From NCBI GenBank assembly GCA_030068145.1, contig JAPJBO010000543.1:62001-126000 (forward strand): DNA of 64,000 nucleotides, written 5' to 3'. Below the pieces are notes generated by a model, which worked only from the letters and a program-made list of their open reading frames with translations, was not told where the DNA came from and did not search any database. The stretch is from Diplonema papillatum. Its lineage: Eukaryota; Euglenozoa; Diplonemea; Diplonemida; Diplonemidae. This document shows positions 21,078 to 31,229 of this stretch, in pieces. Numbering within the stretch: position 1 is the first letter of the stretch; every line of letters starts with the position of its first letter. Position numbers and translations under genes: made by a program.

Positions 21078-21384
21078 TTGGGCTCGTGGCCCGGACGTTT
21101 CGAACACCTGCTAAATCCCCGTGCTCGGAAGGGGTTCTCGCGGGGAAGGAATGATGCGCCCTTCACGTCTGCCTCTCTCTGGGCGGGACACCATGCTTAT
21201 TTTCAGTGTCACCGCGGGATCCCGTCACGGGGCCCTCTCCTGACTTTTCGGCGGAATTATTGATGACGATTAGATTATCGGACCACAGCTGATCAGGCGT
21301 TGGTCGTTACTCTACCCGCCGCCTTTCCTCCACTGCAAAGAAGTGGGCCTGAACCTGCAGCAAGATCCACAAGCAAAGCATTCT
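21078..21384. other. no gene recognised
   Basis: Unique-looking sequence between the 35-bp satellite and a family A element; no supported gene. Confidence 0.4.
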
Positions 21385-21526
21385 TACATAGGTGCCAGCT
21401 TGGAAGGAAATGCTCGACAAAAGCTGCCAGACTACCGAACCGCGTGTTGAATGGACTGTACTTGTCCCTCTATCTGTATATTTCCTCCCTTCCATTCGGA
21501 ACCAAAGCAGCTACGTCGAGTATTTC
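21385..21526 (+). mobile_element. family A inverted-repeat element, copy 1 (internally deleted)
   Basis: It begins 'acataggtgccagcttggaa' and the terminus 'gaaatgctcgac', and ends 'cagctacgtcgagtatttc'. The reverse complement of the end, 'gaaatactcgacgtagctg', forms an imperfect inverted repeat with the start. This copy lacks the middle present in the 285-467-bp copies. Five copies in the window are in the same orientation (21385, 23268, 30112, 39541, 63048). Confidence 0.75.
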
Positions 21527-22084
21527 TGAAAAGTCTGGAGAAAATAAAAGCGGTTGCGAGGCAACACTTGAAGCAACGCTTCGATTCGTTACTCATCCGC
21601 ATACCATACGTTTATAGGGTTGCTTGCAGGTTTTGGCTTGCGTCGACGCGATGCTGTGTCTTAGTAAGTGTATCGTGCCGTTTGAGACAAGGTGGCGACA
21701 CCCTTAATACAAGCAGCGCGTGCAGACTTCCAACATTTGTTGACGCCCGTCTTCACTCCCTCCTGATAGTCGTCGAGGCCCATCCCCAGTCTCCGGCTGG
21801 GGGGAGAGTTGGGACGAGGCAAAACGTACAAAAATATTGTGTCGACAGCACAAAATGCAACCAATTCGCGGCCCGGCTTCTTTTGTCGGGCGCTTTCCAC
21901 ACACGGGTCCGTAGTGTCCCTCCCCCTTGATGCTAGCATCAAACACACATGAGAGGCAAGTAGCGCCTGAACACGAAACTAAGATTTTCCCCCGGTTCGT
22001 TTCATGGGTGCATGACCCCTTCCACAACAAAACCGCTCGCCTTTTTTTTTGCTTCTACAGAAGAACTTTCGCCGTCTTCGACGA
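21527..22084. other. no gene; short MITE-like fragment
   Basis: The small palindrome 'gatgctagcatc' at 21929-21940, followed by 'atgagaggca', 'gcctgaacacgaaactaaga' and a C run, is echoed near 13150-13201, 54961-55030 and in part near 28635. This is another dispersed repeat. No coding sequence was supported. Confidence 0.5.
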
Positions 22085-22450
22085 GAAGACGACTTGAAAG
22101 ACTTGATGCCAGCACCAAGCGCACTGCAGGCAGGAGCCCGCAGTGTGCTTGGTGCTGGTCAAGTCTTCCTTGTCCAAAACATTTCTGGAGGTACGAGGTG
22201 CCTGGGGCGCTCCTTTTTCTAAGAACTTTCACCTCCATCTTCGAGACGAAGACCGGCTGCCAGCACCAGGCACACTGAGGGCAGGAGCCCGCAGTGTGCT
22301 TGGTGCTGGTCAAGTCTTCCTTGTCCAAAACATTTCTGGAGTACAAGGTGCCTGGGGCGCTGCTTTTTCTAAGAACTTTCACCATCTTCGAGACGAAGAC
22401 CGGCTGCCAGCACCAGGCACACTGAGGGCAGGAGCCCGCAGTGTGCTTCA
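22085..22450. repeat. about 150-bp tandem repeat, 2.5 copies, with inverted arms
   Basis: The anchor 'cagtgtgcttggtgctggtc' starts at 22141 and 22292 (151 bp) and in shortened form at 22439. Each unit also carries 'aagtcttccttgtccaaaac' and 'gaccggctgccagcaccagg'. 'gccagcaccaagc' and 'gcttggtgctgg' are opposed, giving cruciform potential. Confidence 0.85.
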
Positions 22451-23039
22451 GCATCATCTGCGGCGATAATCTGCGCTGCACACCCGTGATAAGACTGCTG
22501 ATAGACTGTGCTATCCAGCAAGCAATTTAATGCAGTTCCACGGGGGGGACCGGCTCATTACGTCTCAGATTAGTGTGAGTTTGATTGGAGTAAATTCAAG
22601 GCAGCCGTTTCAAAGACCAGCCACAGTCAACGCCGCGTGGGGCGCGGGCTTTGGAAGCCTAGATGTGGGCCAACTTGTCTGAAGGGACTGGCCTTTCGAA
22701 GCCTTGATGTGGGCCAAGTTTTCTGAGAAAACTGGCCTTTCGAGATTAATCATCATGTTTCAAACCCCCGATTGCGCGTTACCTGGAAGCACCCAGGTGG
22801 CGTCGGTGGTTCGGTGCGGTTGCCCGCGTCCAACCGGCAATCAGCTCGCGTCGGGGAGGTGACGCTCATTACGAGAAGTCCGGCTTCGGCTGCCCTGCAG
22901 CGCACCTGCAAGGGCAAGTGGCCTGGACACCCAGTGTGATGGGCCTTTCTGCGGAGGGGCTCACGACTTCGACTCATCTGCGCGCGCACCTGCAAGGGCG
23001 AACTGCGGTTTGTTGACACTAAAAAAATACTACCAACTA
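22451..23039. other. no gene recognised
   Basis: Contains a direct duplication 'gaagccttagatgtgggcca' / 'gaagccttgatgtgggccaa' at about 22653 and 22697. The segment 22755-22840 resembles 5805-5890. No supported gene. Confidence 0.5.
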
Positions 23040-23162
23040 GTAGTAGTTAAAGTGTATAATCATACCTACTACCCTCATACTACCCGCCTCACAGCCTCAA
23101 TGGCCAACCGGAGACCCTAAAACACAGAACCTCTAAACCACAATAAACGCTAAAAATTAGTA
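23040..23162 (+). repeat. dispersed repeat family B', copy 2
   Basis: Near match to 10585-10700 over about 115 bp, including 'aaagtgtataatcatacct' and 'ccaaccggagaccctaaaac'. It ends 'gctaaaaattagta'. Confidence 0.75.
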
Positions 23163-23267
23163 GTTGGCAGCGTACTACATGAGCAGGTGGGTTCCGCTGG
23201 TGCGCACAAAAAAAAAGCGCTTCATCGTTTGGTACTAAAAATCAGTACGAAATTTTCACGTTTTTTT

Positions 23268-23552
23268 ACATAAGCGCCAGCTTGAAAGGAAATGCTCGAC
23301 GATGCTGCCCGACAAAGAAGGGATCCCAAGTGGTGTAACTACCGAACCACGTGTTGAACGGACGTGAGGTCATGCGGGTCTACTCCGACACGACAAATCA
23401 CACAAACAAAACAGGTCAAAGTCCTGAGTGAGAAAGCAACACACGGTGGTGTAAGCGAAGAACAAATCAGATTGTGTTTGTATTGTATTTGCCCCTTACC
23501 TCTATATTTCCTCCCTTCCATTCGGAGTCGAAGCAGCAACGTCGAGTATTTC
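23268..23552 (+). mobile_element. family A inverted-repeat element, copy 2
   Basis: A 285-bp copy. The left terminus 'gaaatgctcgacgatgctgc' pairs with the right terminus 'gcagcaacgtcgagtatttc' (18 of 20 positions after complementing). The middle contains 'acgtgaggtcatgcgggtct', 'aacaggtcaaagtcctgagt' and 'ttccattcggagtcgaag', shared with copies 3-5. No coding capacity is conserved, so this is a non-autonomous MITE-like element. Confidence 0.8.
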
Positions 23553-24264
23553 ACGGTTCAAGCAACGGCCGCGGCCCTCCCCTGAACCAGGTCAGGCGAA
23601 GAAACCTTTTTTTTTTTTTGCCTTACCTTATCCCACAAAACCAGCACCAATAACAACGACTCCCCTGAACCAGGTCATGCGGCACTCAATACGATTTCAC
23701 GACGGAGTGACAACGTCACCCGGCACTACCCTCTTCCCCCTTCCCCTTTTCTTCTTCGGAAAGGACACCGAACTACGCATTATCGAAATGCTGGCCATCA
23801 AGTCGTGCGTGACATTAACCTAAGATCCCTCCACCTTGCTGAGGTCGTTACCAGGTGACCTTCGTGGCGCAGTCCTTTTGGTCGCAAACACAAAGCAGAC
23901 TGCGGCTGCCTGTTCACACGCGAAACAACTCGTCCGGAAACAACTCTCCGTTTTCTCCTCCGTTCGCAAACCGCGTCATCGTGGGCCCGCCTAGCAGCTG
24001 AAGAGGCACCGCGCGGCAGCCTTGTATTTATTGCAGGCAGTTTATTTGGGACCGCATACCCCGTTGTTGAGCCGTATCATCCCCTCTTGATAGACCGTGA
24101 TAGACCGAAGAATACAGCACCGGGCAATTCGATGCAGCTCTAGGGACTAGGGTTGGACCTGATAGACCGTGGTGGACCGCGATTCACTGTGATGAACAGC
24201 GGCAGGAACTTCGATGCAGTTTCAAGAGATTGTGATGAACAGCCGCAGGAACAGCGGCTCAGTT
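23553..24264. repeat. intergenic; includes repeat inverted at 37510-37622
   Basis: The part from about 24085 to 24225 ('cccctcttgatagaccgtga', 'gcaccgggcaattcgatgca', 'cactgtgatgaacagcggca') matches the reverse complement of 37510-37622, which lacks about 25 bp. The remainder has no recognised feature. Confidence 0.65.
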
Positions 24265-24745
24265 GCGCTTATATGGCACGTGCCCAAGTCTCGTGCAGGA
24301 CTACTGTAGCAGTTTCCAAGTCTGCACCTTCCTCAACTACTACAGTCGGGGGGGGGGGGCTTTCATGTAATTGGGAAAACACGTCCCCCCCCCGGCGTGT
24401 GCTCGTGGTTTTCCTCCACCAGGGTCACTGCCGAAGCGGCCGCATCACGTCCTTCCCCCTAACTGGCTTGGGGAGGCGGCGCCACCCAACCTGTTTATTT
24501 AGCTAAGTTCCTTATGACTGCTGCCCCCTCGGCGGTGACACGACGGGAGCACCTGAGTTTCGCCGGGTCACGATACTCTACAATCCGCTACCCAGCATCT
24601 TCAGTCGCGCTACGGATTCCCCCCGTTGATCAGGCGGTGGGGTGGTGTCTCCCGTCGCGTCTCGCCTTGCTCGCTTATGGGGAGGTGACGCCACTCACCT
24701 GTCGTGACCCAGCAGGGGCGACGCCAAATAACGATGCCCCAGCCC
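24265..24745 (-). repeat. 450-bp dispersed repeat, inverted partner of 12826-13275
   Basis: See the partner at 12826-13275. This copy has an extra block near 24345-24400, and its 5' end (minus-strand sense) abuts the first unit of the 26-bp satellite at 24743. Confidence 0.8.
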
Positions 24746-26718
24746 TTGGCTGACTGTCGGGTCGTTGGCCCTTGGCTGACTGTCGGGTCGTTGGCCCTTG
24801 GCTGACTGTCGGGTCGTTGGCCCTTGGCTGACTGTCGGGTCGTTGGCCCTTGGCTGACTGTCGGGTCGTTGGCCCTTGGCTGACTGTCGGGTCGTTGGCC
24901 CTTGGCTGACTGTCGGGTCGTTGGCCCTTGGCTGACTGTCGGGTCGTTGGCCCTTGGCTGACTGTCGGGTCGTTGGCCCTTGGCTGACTGTCGGGTCGTT
25001 GGCCCTTGGCTGACTGTCGGGTCGTTGGCCCTTGGCTGACTGTCGGGTCGTTGGCCCTTGGCTGACTGTCGGGTCGTTGGCCCTTGGCTGACTGTCGGGT
25101 CGTTGGCCCTTGGCTGACTGTCGGGTCGTTGGCCCTTGGCTGACTGTCGGGTCGTTGGCCCTTGGCTGACTGTCGGGTCGTTGGCCCTTGGCTGACTGTC
25201 GGGTCGTTGGCCCTTGGCTGACTGTCGGGTCGTTGGCCCTTGGCTGACTGTCGGGTCGTTGGCCCTTGGCTGACTGTCGGGTCGTTGGCCCTTGGCTGAC
25301 TGTCGGGTCGTTGGCCCTTGGCTGACTGTCGGGTCGTTGGCCCTTGGCTGACTGTCGGGTCGTTGGCCCTTGGCTGACTGTCGGGTCGTTGGCCCTTGGC
25401 TGACTGTCGGGTCGTTGGCCCTTGGCTGACTGTCGGGTCGTTGGCCCTTGGCTGACTGTCGGGTCGTTGGCCCTTGGCTGACTGTCGGGTCGTTGGCCCT
25501 TGGCTGACTGTCGGGTCGTTGGCCCTTGGCTGACTGTCGGGTCGTTGGCCCTTGGCTGACTGTCGGGTCGTTGGCCCTTGGCTGACTGTCGGGTCGTTGG
25601 CCCTTGGCTGACTGTCGGGTCGTTGGCCCTTGGCTGACTGTCGGGTCGTTGGCCCTTGGCTGACTGTCGGGTCGTTGGCCCTTGGCTGACTGTCGGGTCG
25701 TTGGCCCTTGGCTGACTGTCGGGTCGTTGGCCCTTGGCTGACTGTCGGGTCGTTGGCCCTTGGCTGACTGTCGGGTCGTTGGCCCTTGGCTGACTGTCGG
25801 GTCGTTGGCCCTTGGCTGACTGTCGGGTCGTTGGCCCTTGGCTGACTGTCGGGTCGTTGGCCCTTGGCTGACTGTCGGGTCGTTGGCCCTTGGCTGACTG
25901 TCGGGTCGTTGGCCCTTGGCTGACTGTCGGGTCGTTGGCCCTTGGCTGACTGTCGGGTCGTTGGCCCTTGGCTGACTGTCGGGTCGTTGGCCCTTGGCTG
26001 ACTGTCGGGTCGTTGGCCCTTGGCTGACTGTCGGGTCGTTGGCCCTTGGCTGACTGTCGGGTCGTTGGCCCTTGGCTGACTGTCGGGTCGTTGGCCCTTG
26101 GCTGACTGTCGGGTCGTTGGCCCTTGGCTGACTGTTGGGTCGTTGGCCCTTGGCTGACTGTCGGGTCGTTGGCCCTTGGCTGACTGTCGGGTCGTTGGCC
26201 CTTGGCTGACTGTCGGGTCGTTGGCCCTTGGCTGACTGTCGGGTCGTTGGCCCTTGGCTGACTGTCGGGTCGTTGGCCCTTGGCTGACTGTCGGGTCGTT
26301 GGCCCTTGGCTGACTGTCGGGTCGTTGGCCCTTGGCTGACTGTCGGGTCGTTGGCCCTTGGCTGACTGTCGGGTCGTTGGCCCTTGGCTGACTGTCGGGT
26401 CGTTGGCCCTTGGCTGACTGTCGGGTCGTTGGCCCTTGGCTGACTGTCGGGTCGTTGGCCCTTGGCTGACTGTCGGGTCGTTGGCCCTTGGCTGACTGTC
26501 GGGTCGTTGGCCCTTGGCTGACTGTCGGGTCGTTGGCCCTTGGCTGACTGTCGGGTCGTTGGCCCTTGGCTGACTGTCGGGTCGTTGGCCCTTGGCTGAC
26601 TGTCGGGTCGTTGGCCCTTGGCTGACTGTCGGGTCGTTGGCCCTTGGCTGACTGTCGGGTCGTTGGCCCTTGGCTGACTGTCGGGTCGTTGGCCCTTGGC
26701 TGACTGTTGGGTCGTTAC
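24743..26718 (+). repeat. 26-bp satellite, 76 copies without indels
   Basis: The unit contains 'cccttggctgactgtcgggt' followed by 'cgttgg'. Successive units start every 26 bp from 24743 to 26693 exactly, so no insertion or deletion has occurred. Only two units carry 'gactgttggg' (one near 26134 and the last). Because three units make 78 bp, stop-free reading frames run through on the minus strand (the long QRPDSQPRANDPTVSQG peptides); these are artefacts of the repeat. Confidence 0.95.
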
Positions 26719-26780
26719 TTCGCAGGTAGACACGAGAGCTGCACTCCGTTTCCTGTGTTGACTCTTTGTTCCGGTCCTTC

Positions 26781-26879
26781 TCGCATGCTGTGCCTGCTCG
26801 TAGAACCGAGTCGGCGACCGCCATGTTCGGCGGCGACCGGCTGCTGGCGAAGGGCGCCGAGGCGCGGTACCGGTGCCCA
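26781..26879 (+). pseudogene. partial copy of the 27282-28013 gene joined to its leader
   Basis: 26813-26879 copies 67 bp of the interior of the downstream gene (27502-27568, 'ggcgaccgccatgttcggcg' onward) with a single mismatch. It is fused to 'gcatgctgtgcctgctcg.agaaccgagt', a leader segment that occurs again at 27064-27092. It is a rearranged fragment of the downstream gene region. Confidence 0.85.
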
Positions 26880-27281
26880 TCCACGATAACCAACTAGCCT
26901 CGTCGCGGGATCAGCCGGCAGCCGCTCGCTTAAACGGCAAGCGCATGCAGATCCGCGCGGTCCGTGTACTTAAAAGTTCCCAATGCTTAACGGGTTTATG
27001 ACGTGGGCGGCCCTGAGATTCCCCCCTCACTGTTATCTTTAACGGCACTCTTCAACCTTCTTGCATGCTGTGCCTGCTCGAAGAACCGAGTCCAGCGTTC
27101 CTGAAAGCCGTCTTCCAAACACGCCACGCAACACAGGTTTTACACACAAAACACGGGAAGCGTAAAAGAGCGCATACCTGCCACAGCAGAGAAAAGAAGG
27201 AGGACACGTACCCAGACCTACACTCACACACTTACACACACTCACACGCACACACTACATCCGGCGCTGAGAAAGGACGTT

Positions 27282-28013
27282 ATGAGCCGACACGTCGCGC
27301 CCCTCCTCCTGTGCGCCGCTGCTGCGCTGGCAATGGACATGCCTGCCATCTCGCTGACGGCGCCGGGCGACCGGGCGGTGGTGCGGGGGGCCGGCTCGAG
27401 GCTGAACTTGCACTACCTGGCCGACGGCGAGCTCCTCTGGACGGACCCGTGGGCGGGCTCCGGGGCGCGCTGGGCCGCAGTGCCCGGCTGGCTGTCGATG
27501 GCGACCGCCATGTTCGGCGGCGACCGGCTGCTGGCGAAGGGCGCCGAGGCGCGGTACCGGTGCCCGCACGGCGTCGCGCGGTGCGAGCTGTTCGTGTTCC
27601 AGTACAGGTGCCACGGGTGCGATATTGAGGACGGCGACCTGCCTGTGTTCCTCGGGTCGAAGGGCTGGTCTTCGTTCGGGTGCGCGCCCCGGTTTCGCCT
27701 GAGGGACGGCGGCGTCACGCACCCGATGAAAGGCTGGCGGCTGGTCGTTGACGGCGACACGTGGACGGACCTCGTGACGGAGGAGGACATGCAGTTCGTC
27801 GCCTTCGCCATGAAGCCGGGGCTCGTCGACTGCGACGTGTACGCGGCGCGGGCCGACTGCGAAGCGGCGGTCGACGAGAGGTGCGCGTGGGTCGGCGGCG
27901 TGTGCGAGTTCCAAGTCTGCGGCCCGGCAGACGTCGGTCCTGTGCTCCCCTTCGGCCAGTGTGCCACCCCCTGCGTCGGCCTCGAGCTCGAAACCGCCGC
28001 CCCGGCCCCGTGA
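27282..28013 (+). CDS. secreted 12-cysteine protein, paralogue of 14465-15088
   Basis: A 243-residue protein starting MSRHVAPLLL with a typical signal peptide (about residues 1-18). Beyond it are 12 cysteines (94, 101, 110, 113, 134, 184, 193, 201, 208, 213, 227, 231). Spacings 7, 9, 3, 21, 50, 9, 8, 7, 5, 14, 4 match those of the other copy (6, 9, 3, 21, 39, 9, 7, 7, 5, 13, 4). Shared motifs are FVFQYRC.GC, a GW/GF segment before C-A-P, M.GWRL, VAFA, DCD and CAW..GVCE. The fold is therefore conserved while overall sequence has diverged. Function is unknown; extracellular or lumenal location is inferred. It is intronless as far as can be seen, preceded by a CA-rich leader (27215-27258), and followed within 5 bp by an 11-bp minisatellite. 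Confidence 0.82.
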   Translation: MSRHVAPLLLCAAAALAMDMPAISLTAPGDRAVVRGAGSRLNLHYLADGELLWTDPWAGSGARWAAVPGWLSMATAMFGGDRLLAKGAEARYRCPHGVARCELFVFQYRCHGCDIEDGDLPVFLGSKGWSSFGCAPRFRLRDGGVTHPMKGWRLVVDGDTWTDLVTEEDMQFVAFAMKPGLVDCDVYAARADCEAAVDERCAWVGGVCEFQVCGPADVGPVLPFGQCATPCVGLELETAAPAP

Positions 28014-28018
28014 TTCTC

Positions 28019-28176
28019 TGGACTGCTGACAGACTGCTGACAGACTGCTGACAGACTGCTGACAGACTGCTGACAGACTGCTGACAGACTGCTGACAGAC
28101 TGCTGACAGACTGCTGACAGACTGCTGACAGACTGCTGACAGACTGCTGACAGACTGCTGACAGACTGCTGACAGA
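28019..28176 (+). repeat. 11-bp minisatellite directly after the stop codon
   Basis: 'gactgctgaca' is repeated about 14 times without interruption from 28019. It lies in the predicted 3' untranslated region. The minus-strand frame gives a meaningless VCQQSVSSLSA repeat. Confidence 0.93.
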
Positions 28177-28189
28177 CTGCACAGTTGAA

Positions 28190-28425
28190 GTGAGAATGCA
28201 GAATATCTGTAGTGATGGTACTACGGTGACAACCTCTTCGATCGTGCCGGGTCGTGCTTCTTGCGTTTGCACTCATCCGAAACATTGTCTTCGCGCGGTC
28301 GCTTTGCGCCTTCCCTTCCTTGCCGCTGTGCATGCTTCTGCGATCTTTTGAGGTGAGAATGCAGAATATCTGCAGCGATGGCCTGCATTATTCACTGGCG
28401 ACCACCTCTTCGATCGTACTCGCTC
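28190..28425 (+). repeat. direct repeat pair in the 3' flank
   Basis: 'gtgagaatgcagaatatctg' plus 'agtgatgg' and 'acctcttcgatcgt' occurs at about 28190-28250 and 28351-28420. This is a further small duplication downstream of the gene. Confidence 0.75.
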
Positions 28426-28742
28426 TGCGTCCCGCAGGCCAGTCGCAGCCGTCACTCCACACAGTGCATACCGAGCACACAGTGGTATTCCAGCTGTGCG
28501 TTAACTGGAATCAAGTCATGTACATGAAATCTCAGACGATTCAACTCCCGTCCGCGTCAAAATGTTTGTGTGCATCGTCTTGCATGAGTTCTGCCTCCCG
28601 CCGCTTCCTTCCCCTCTAAAGTTTTTCTCCATCTCAAACTAAGATTTTCCCCCCCGGCGACGGACGCGAGGTAAGTGCGACCCTTCCGGTGCCGCACCAG
28701 CGCGCGCCCTCCCCGCCGACCCCACCCCCCCGTGACGGGCAA
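28426..28742. other. no gene recognised
   Basis: No supported gene. The words 'cactgcataccg.aggc' and 'tggaatca' near 28460-28515 faintly resemble 35700-35755. Confidence 0.35.
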
Positions 28743-28905
28743 CGAACAGCCGCCTGACCAACCAGACTCACGCCGCTGTCCTGTCTGCAGACACTCAGTC
28801 CGCCTTTTGTGTCCGTGGCTTAAAGGACCGAAACACGGCGCAGAAGGGACCAGTGTGCTGTAGAGCACATATCCATTTTCCAAGCACGTTCTTGCAAACC
28901 CCGCT
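28743..28905 (+). repeat. dispersed repeat, copy also at 60155-60345
   Basis: 'ccagactcac.ccgctgtcct', 'gtctgcagacactcag', 'tgtccgtggcttaaaggacc' and 'gaaacacggcgcaga.gggac' are shared, as are 'gagcacat' and 'ccaagcacgttcttgcaa'. At 28912 it continues into 'tggtccctgcactctaattc', a word also seen at 5675 and 57558. Confidence 0.8.
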
Positions 28906-30111
28906 CCGGGAGATATGGTCCCTGCACTCTAATTCGTTTCTCTCTGTTTCTACTCTAAAATACACCGAGCCTAGCAAATCTGGGGGTCACCGCATCCAGC
29001 GTGTTTATTCAAGAAACAACAAGAGTAGGCTGGAGCAAACCTCGCCGGAACCACAGCAGCCCGAGTTCTCAAAAGGCTGCTGGCTGACGAATACCGAAAG
29101 CAAAACAACATTAAACGGTATCGGGTGACATTGTGACATTGTCGCCCCCGTCGCTGTCGCTGCCTGGGACTGGGGAATCCCACAGGGTAAAAAGCACACG
29201 GTGGCGCGGCTCAGTCACTGCCGCAGGGATTTGTACGCTATGGCCAGCAGGGGTGTCCCTACAATAATGAGCCCGACTGGCACCCAACCCTGCAGGGAAC
29301 CCAAAAACATTCGGGAAACCCCCCGGAATGAAACATTCGGGAAACCCCCGGAATGTTTCATCCGTACCGGTATGGGTTGATAATACGCTCGCAAATTGCG
29401 TCGCCAGACCGGCGGAAATGACGCTGGAAGGACCCTGACCACCGACCCCTGTTTTGCCCGAAAAAGGGGTTTCGTCAGATACCACTTCCCCACCAAAAGA
29501 ACATTTCCCTTGCACTGAGAAACGAAGTAGCGGACGATCAGCATCGACTGACCGCATGATGAAAAGGACTACCCTGAGCAACGCACTATATGCTATTACC
29601 CCTATTCTGACGGGGCACACTCCATCATATCCAGAGTCATAGAATAAACCCTGCAAGCGGCGCAAAAAATAAATAGCCGAAGGGCGCCCATCATCTTGGA
29701 CCCAAGCAAAACTCTGGACGGGGGCCTGAAGGAATCAACCGCCCCGGGTGGGCTAGTCTGACACAAGTTGTCAACAGGAAAAAAAAAATATGTGGGGATC
29801 AACTCAAACAATACGAAGCGCCTGACTTTCTTAATAAAACTACGCATTTCTCTGTGTAGGGAAAGCAGGAAAAACTCTGGCACCATCAGTGTCCATCAAA
29901 ACCATCGAGAACCCCTAACATACCGTCACGAGAAGATGTTGAAAATAAGCAAAAGAAGAAAACAAACCTACGCATTTCTTTTTCCCCCGTGCAGACGCAC
30001 AGGCTGCCTTGCCCACATCAGGGTCCCCCGTTTCCTGCATGAGTTGCAAGGGGCGGGGGGCCTTGAACCTCGGGCTCAAAACCCTTACAGTATACAGAGT
30101 TCAGTTGTTTT
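28906..30111. other. no gene recognised
   Basis: About 1.2 kb with no supported gene. A small duplication of 'cattcgggaaacccccggaa' lies at 29310-29350. Confidence 0.45.
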
Positions 30112-30578
30112 ACAGAAGCGCCAGCTTGGAAGGAAATGCTCGACAGCAGCTGCCAGACAAAGAACCGACGGGATCCCAAGTGCTGTAACTACTTTATTAT
30201 ACGGTAGGAACTGGAGCAAAGCGCATGGCAGGATGAGCACACCACCCGAGCCTACAATAGGAGAATTCGGGTGGGTTGAGGTGGGTCTTCTGAGACTGCA
30301 TTTTTCTTCCCGCCCTCAATGTGATCTCGCCTGGTTGGCCCATTGGCATGGTCAACAGGCACACTCTATCCCTGTGTTGAACGGACGTGAGGTCGTGCGG
30401 GTCTACCCCAACACGACAAACCACACACACACAACAGGTCAAAGGTCCTGAGTGAGAAAACAACACACGGAGGTGTAAGCGAAAAACATGCCAGATTGTG
30501 GTTGTTTTGTATTTTTCCCCTCTGCCTCTATATTTCATCCCTTCCATTCGGAGTCAAAGCAGCTACGTCGAGTATTTT
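30112..30578 (+). mobile_element. family A inverted-repeat element, copy 3 (longest)
   Basis: A 467-bp copy running from 'acagaagcgccagcttggaa' and terminus 'gaaatgctcgacagcagctg' to 'cagctacgtcgagtatttt'. Relative to copies 2 and 5 it holds about 170 extra bp after 'cccaagtgctgtaact' (about 30191-30375), so it is either the fullest version or carries an insertion. Confidence 0.78.
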
Positions 30579-31229
30579 CTTCTCAGTAGGGGTGGCCCCC
30601 ACCAGGCTGCTGTGGGCGACTTCGAATAATTGTAACCCAACAATCACTTAAAGCGGCAAGCCTCCCGTAGGCGGCTGGAGGGATGTGCCACTTTTGTTCA
30701 CATCGAACATGTCACAGCCTTCGCTCCAATCCCCCCCCCCCCCCAAGTAGTTTGCTCCAATTTTCAATTCGCTGCCTAACCATCAAACACCGCTCGCAGG
30801 AGTGCACCATTAACCACACTACACCCTCCTCTTCCTCACCGGTTTGTTTTCCCCGGCTCGCGGCCTTTGTACAAGAGTCGCTTGAGCCCCCCTCGCACCC
30901 TCTCTTCTCAGGCAGAGCGCAATGCAGGCCTCGTGCCTCTCTCGCTCTGGTGTGACCTGATCCTACCAAGTGCCCCCCCGCACAGTTATTCCTGGCCCAG
31001 ACCTCTGACCACCACCGTCCACGGTACTAAAACCCGAAAAACAATCCTCCCTTCCCAGCTCTTCTTTTCCTTAGTTCTTCCCATGGCGCCACTTCATGCT
31101 TTCGCCTTTTCTCCGTTCGTTACATACAGCGCGCGGCAACCAGACAAGAGCGACGTGTGGACACGAAAAGTGGGCTTCATTCTCGAGTGCGAGATGTACA
31201 TTGTGTTGAAGGTGCTGCCACCATTTCTT
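30579..31229. other. no gene recognised
   Basis: Mostly C/T-rich sequence with a C run near 30730; no supported gene. Confidence 0.45.

Noticed and set aside
24610-26893. Very long minus-strand ORFs (756 and 732 codons) of QRPDSQPRANDPTVSQG-type repeats
   Set aside because: They simply translate the 26-bp satellite; all minus frames are open because the monomer lacks stops, and the flanks have no coding character.
27413-28333. 306-codon minus-strand ORF with VCQQSVSSLSA repeats
   Set aside because: Antisense of the secreted protein gene plus the 11-bp minisatellite.
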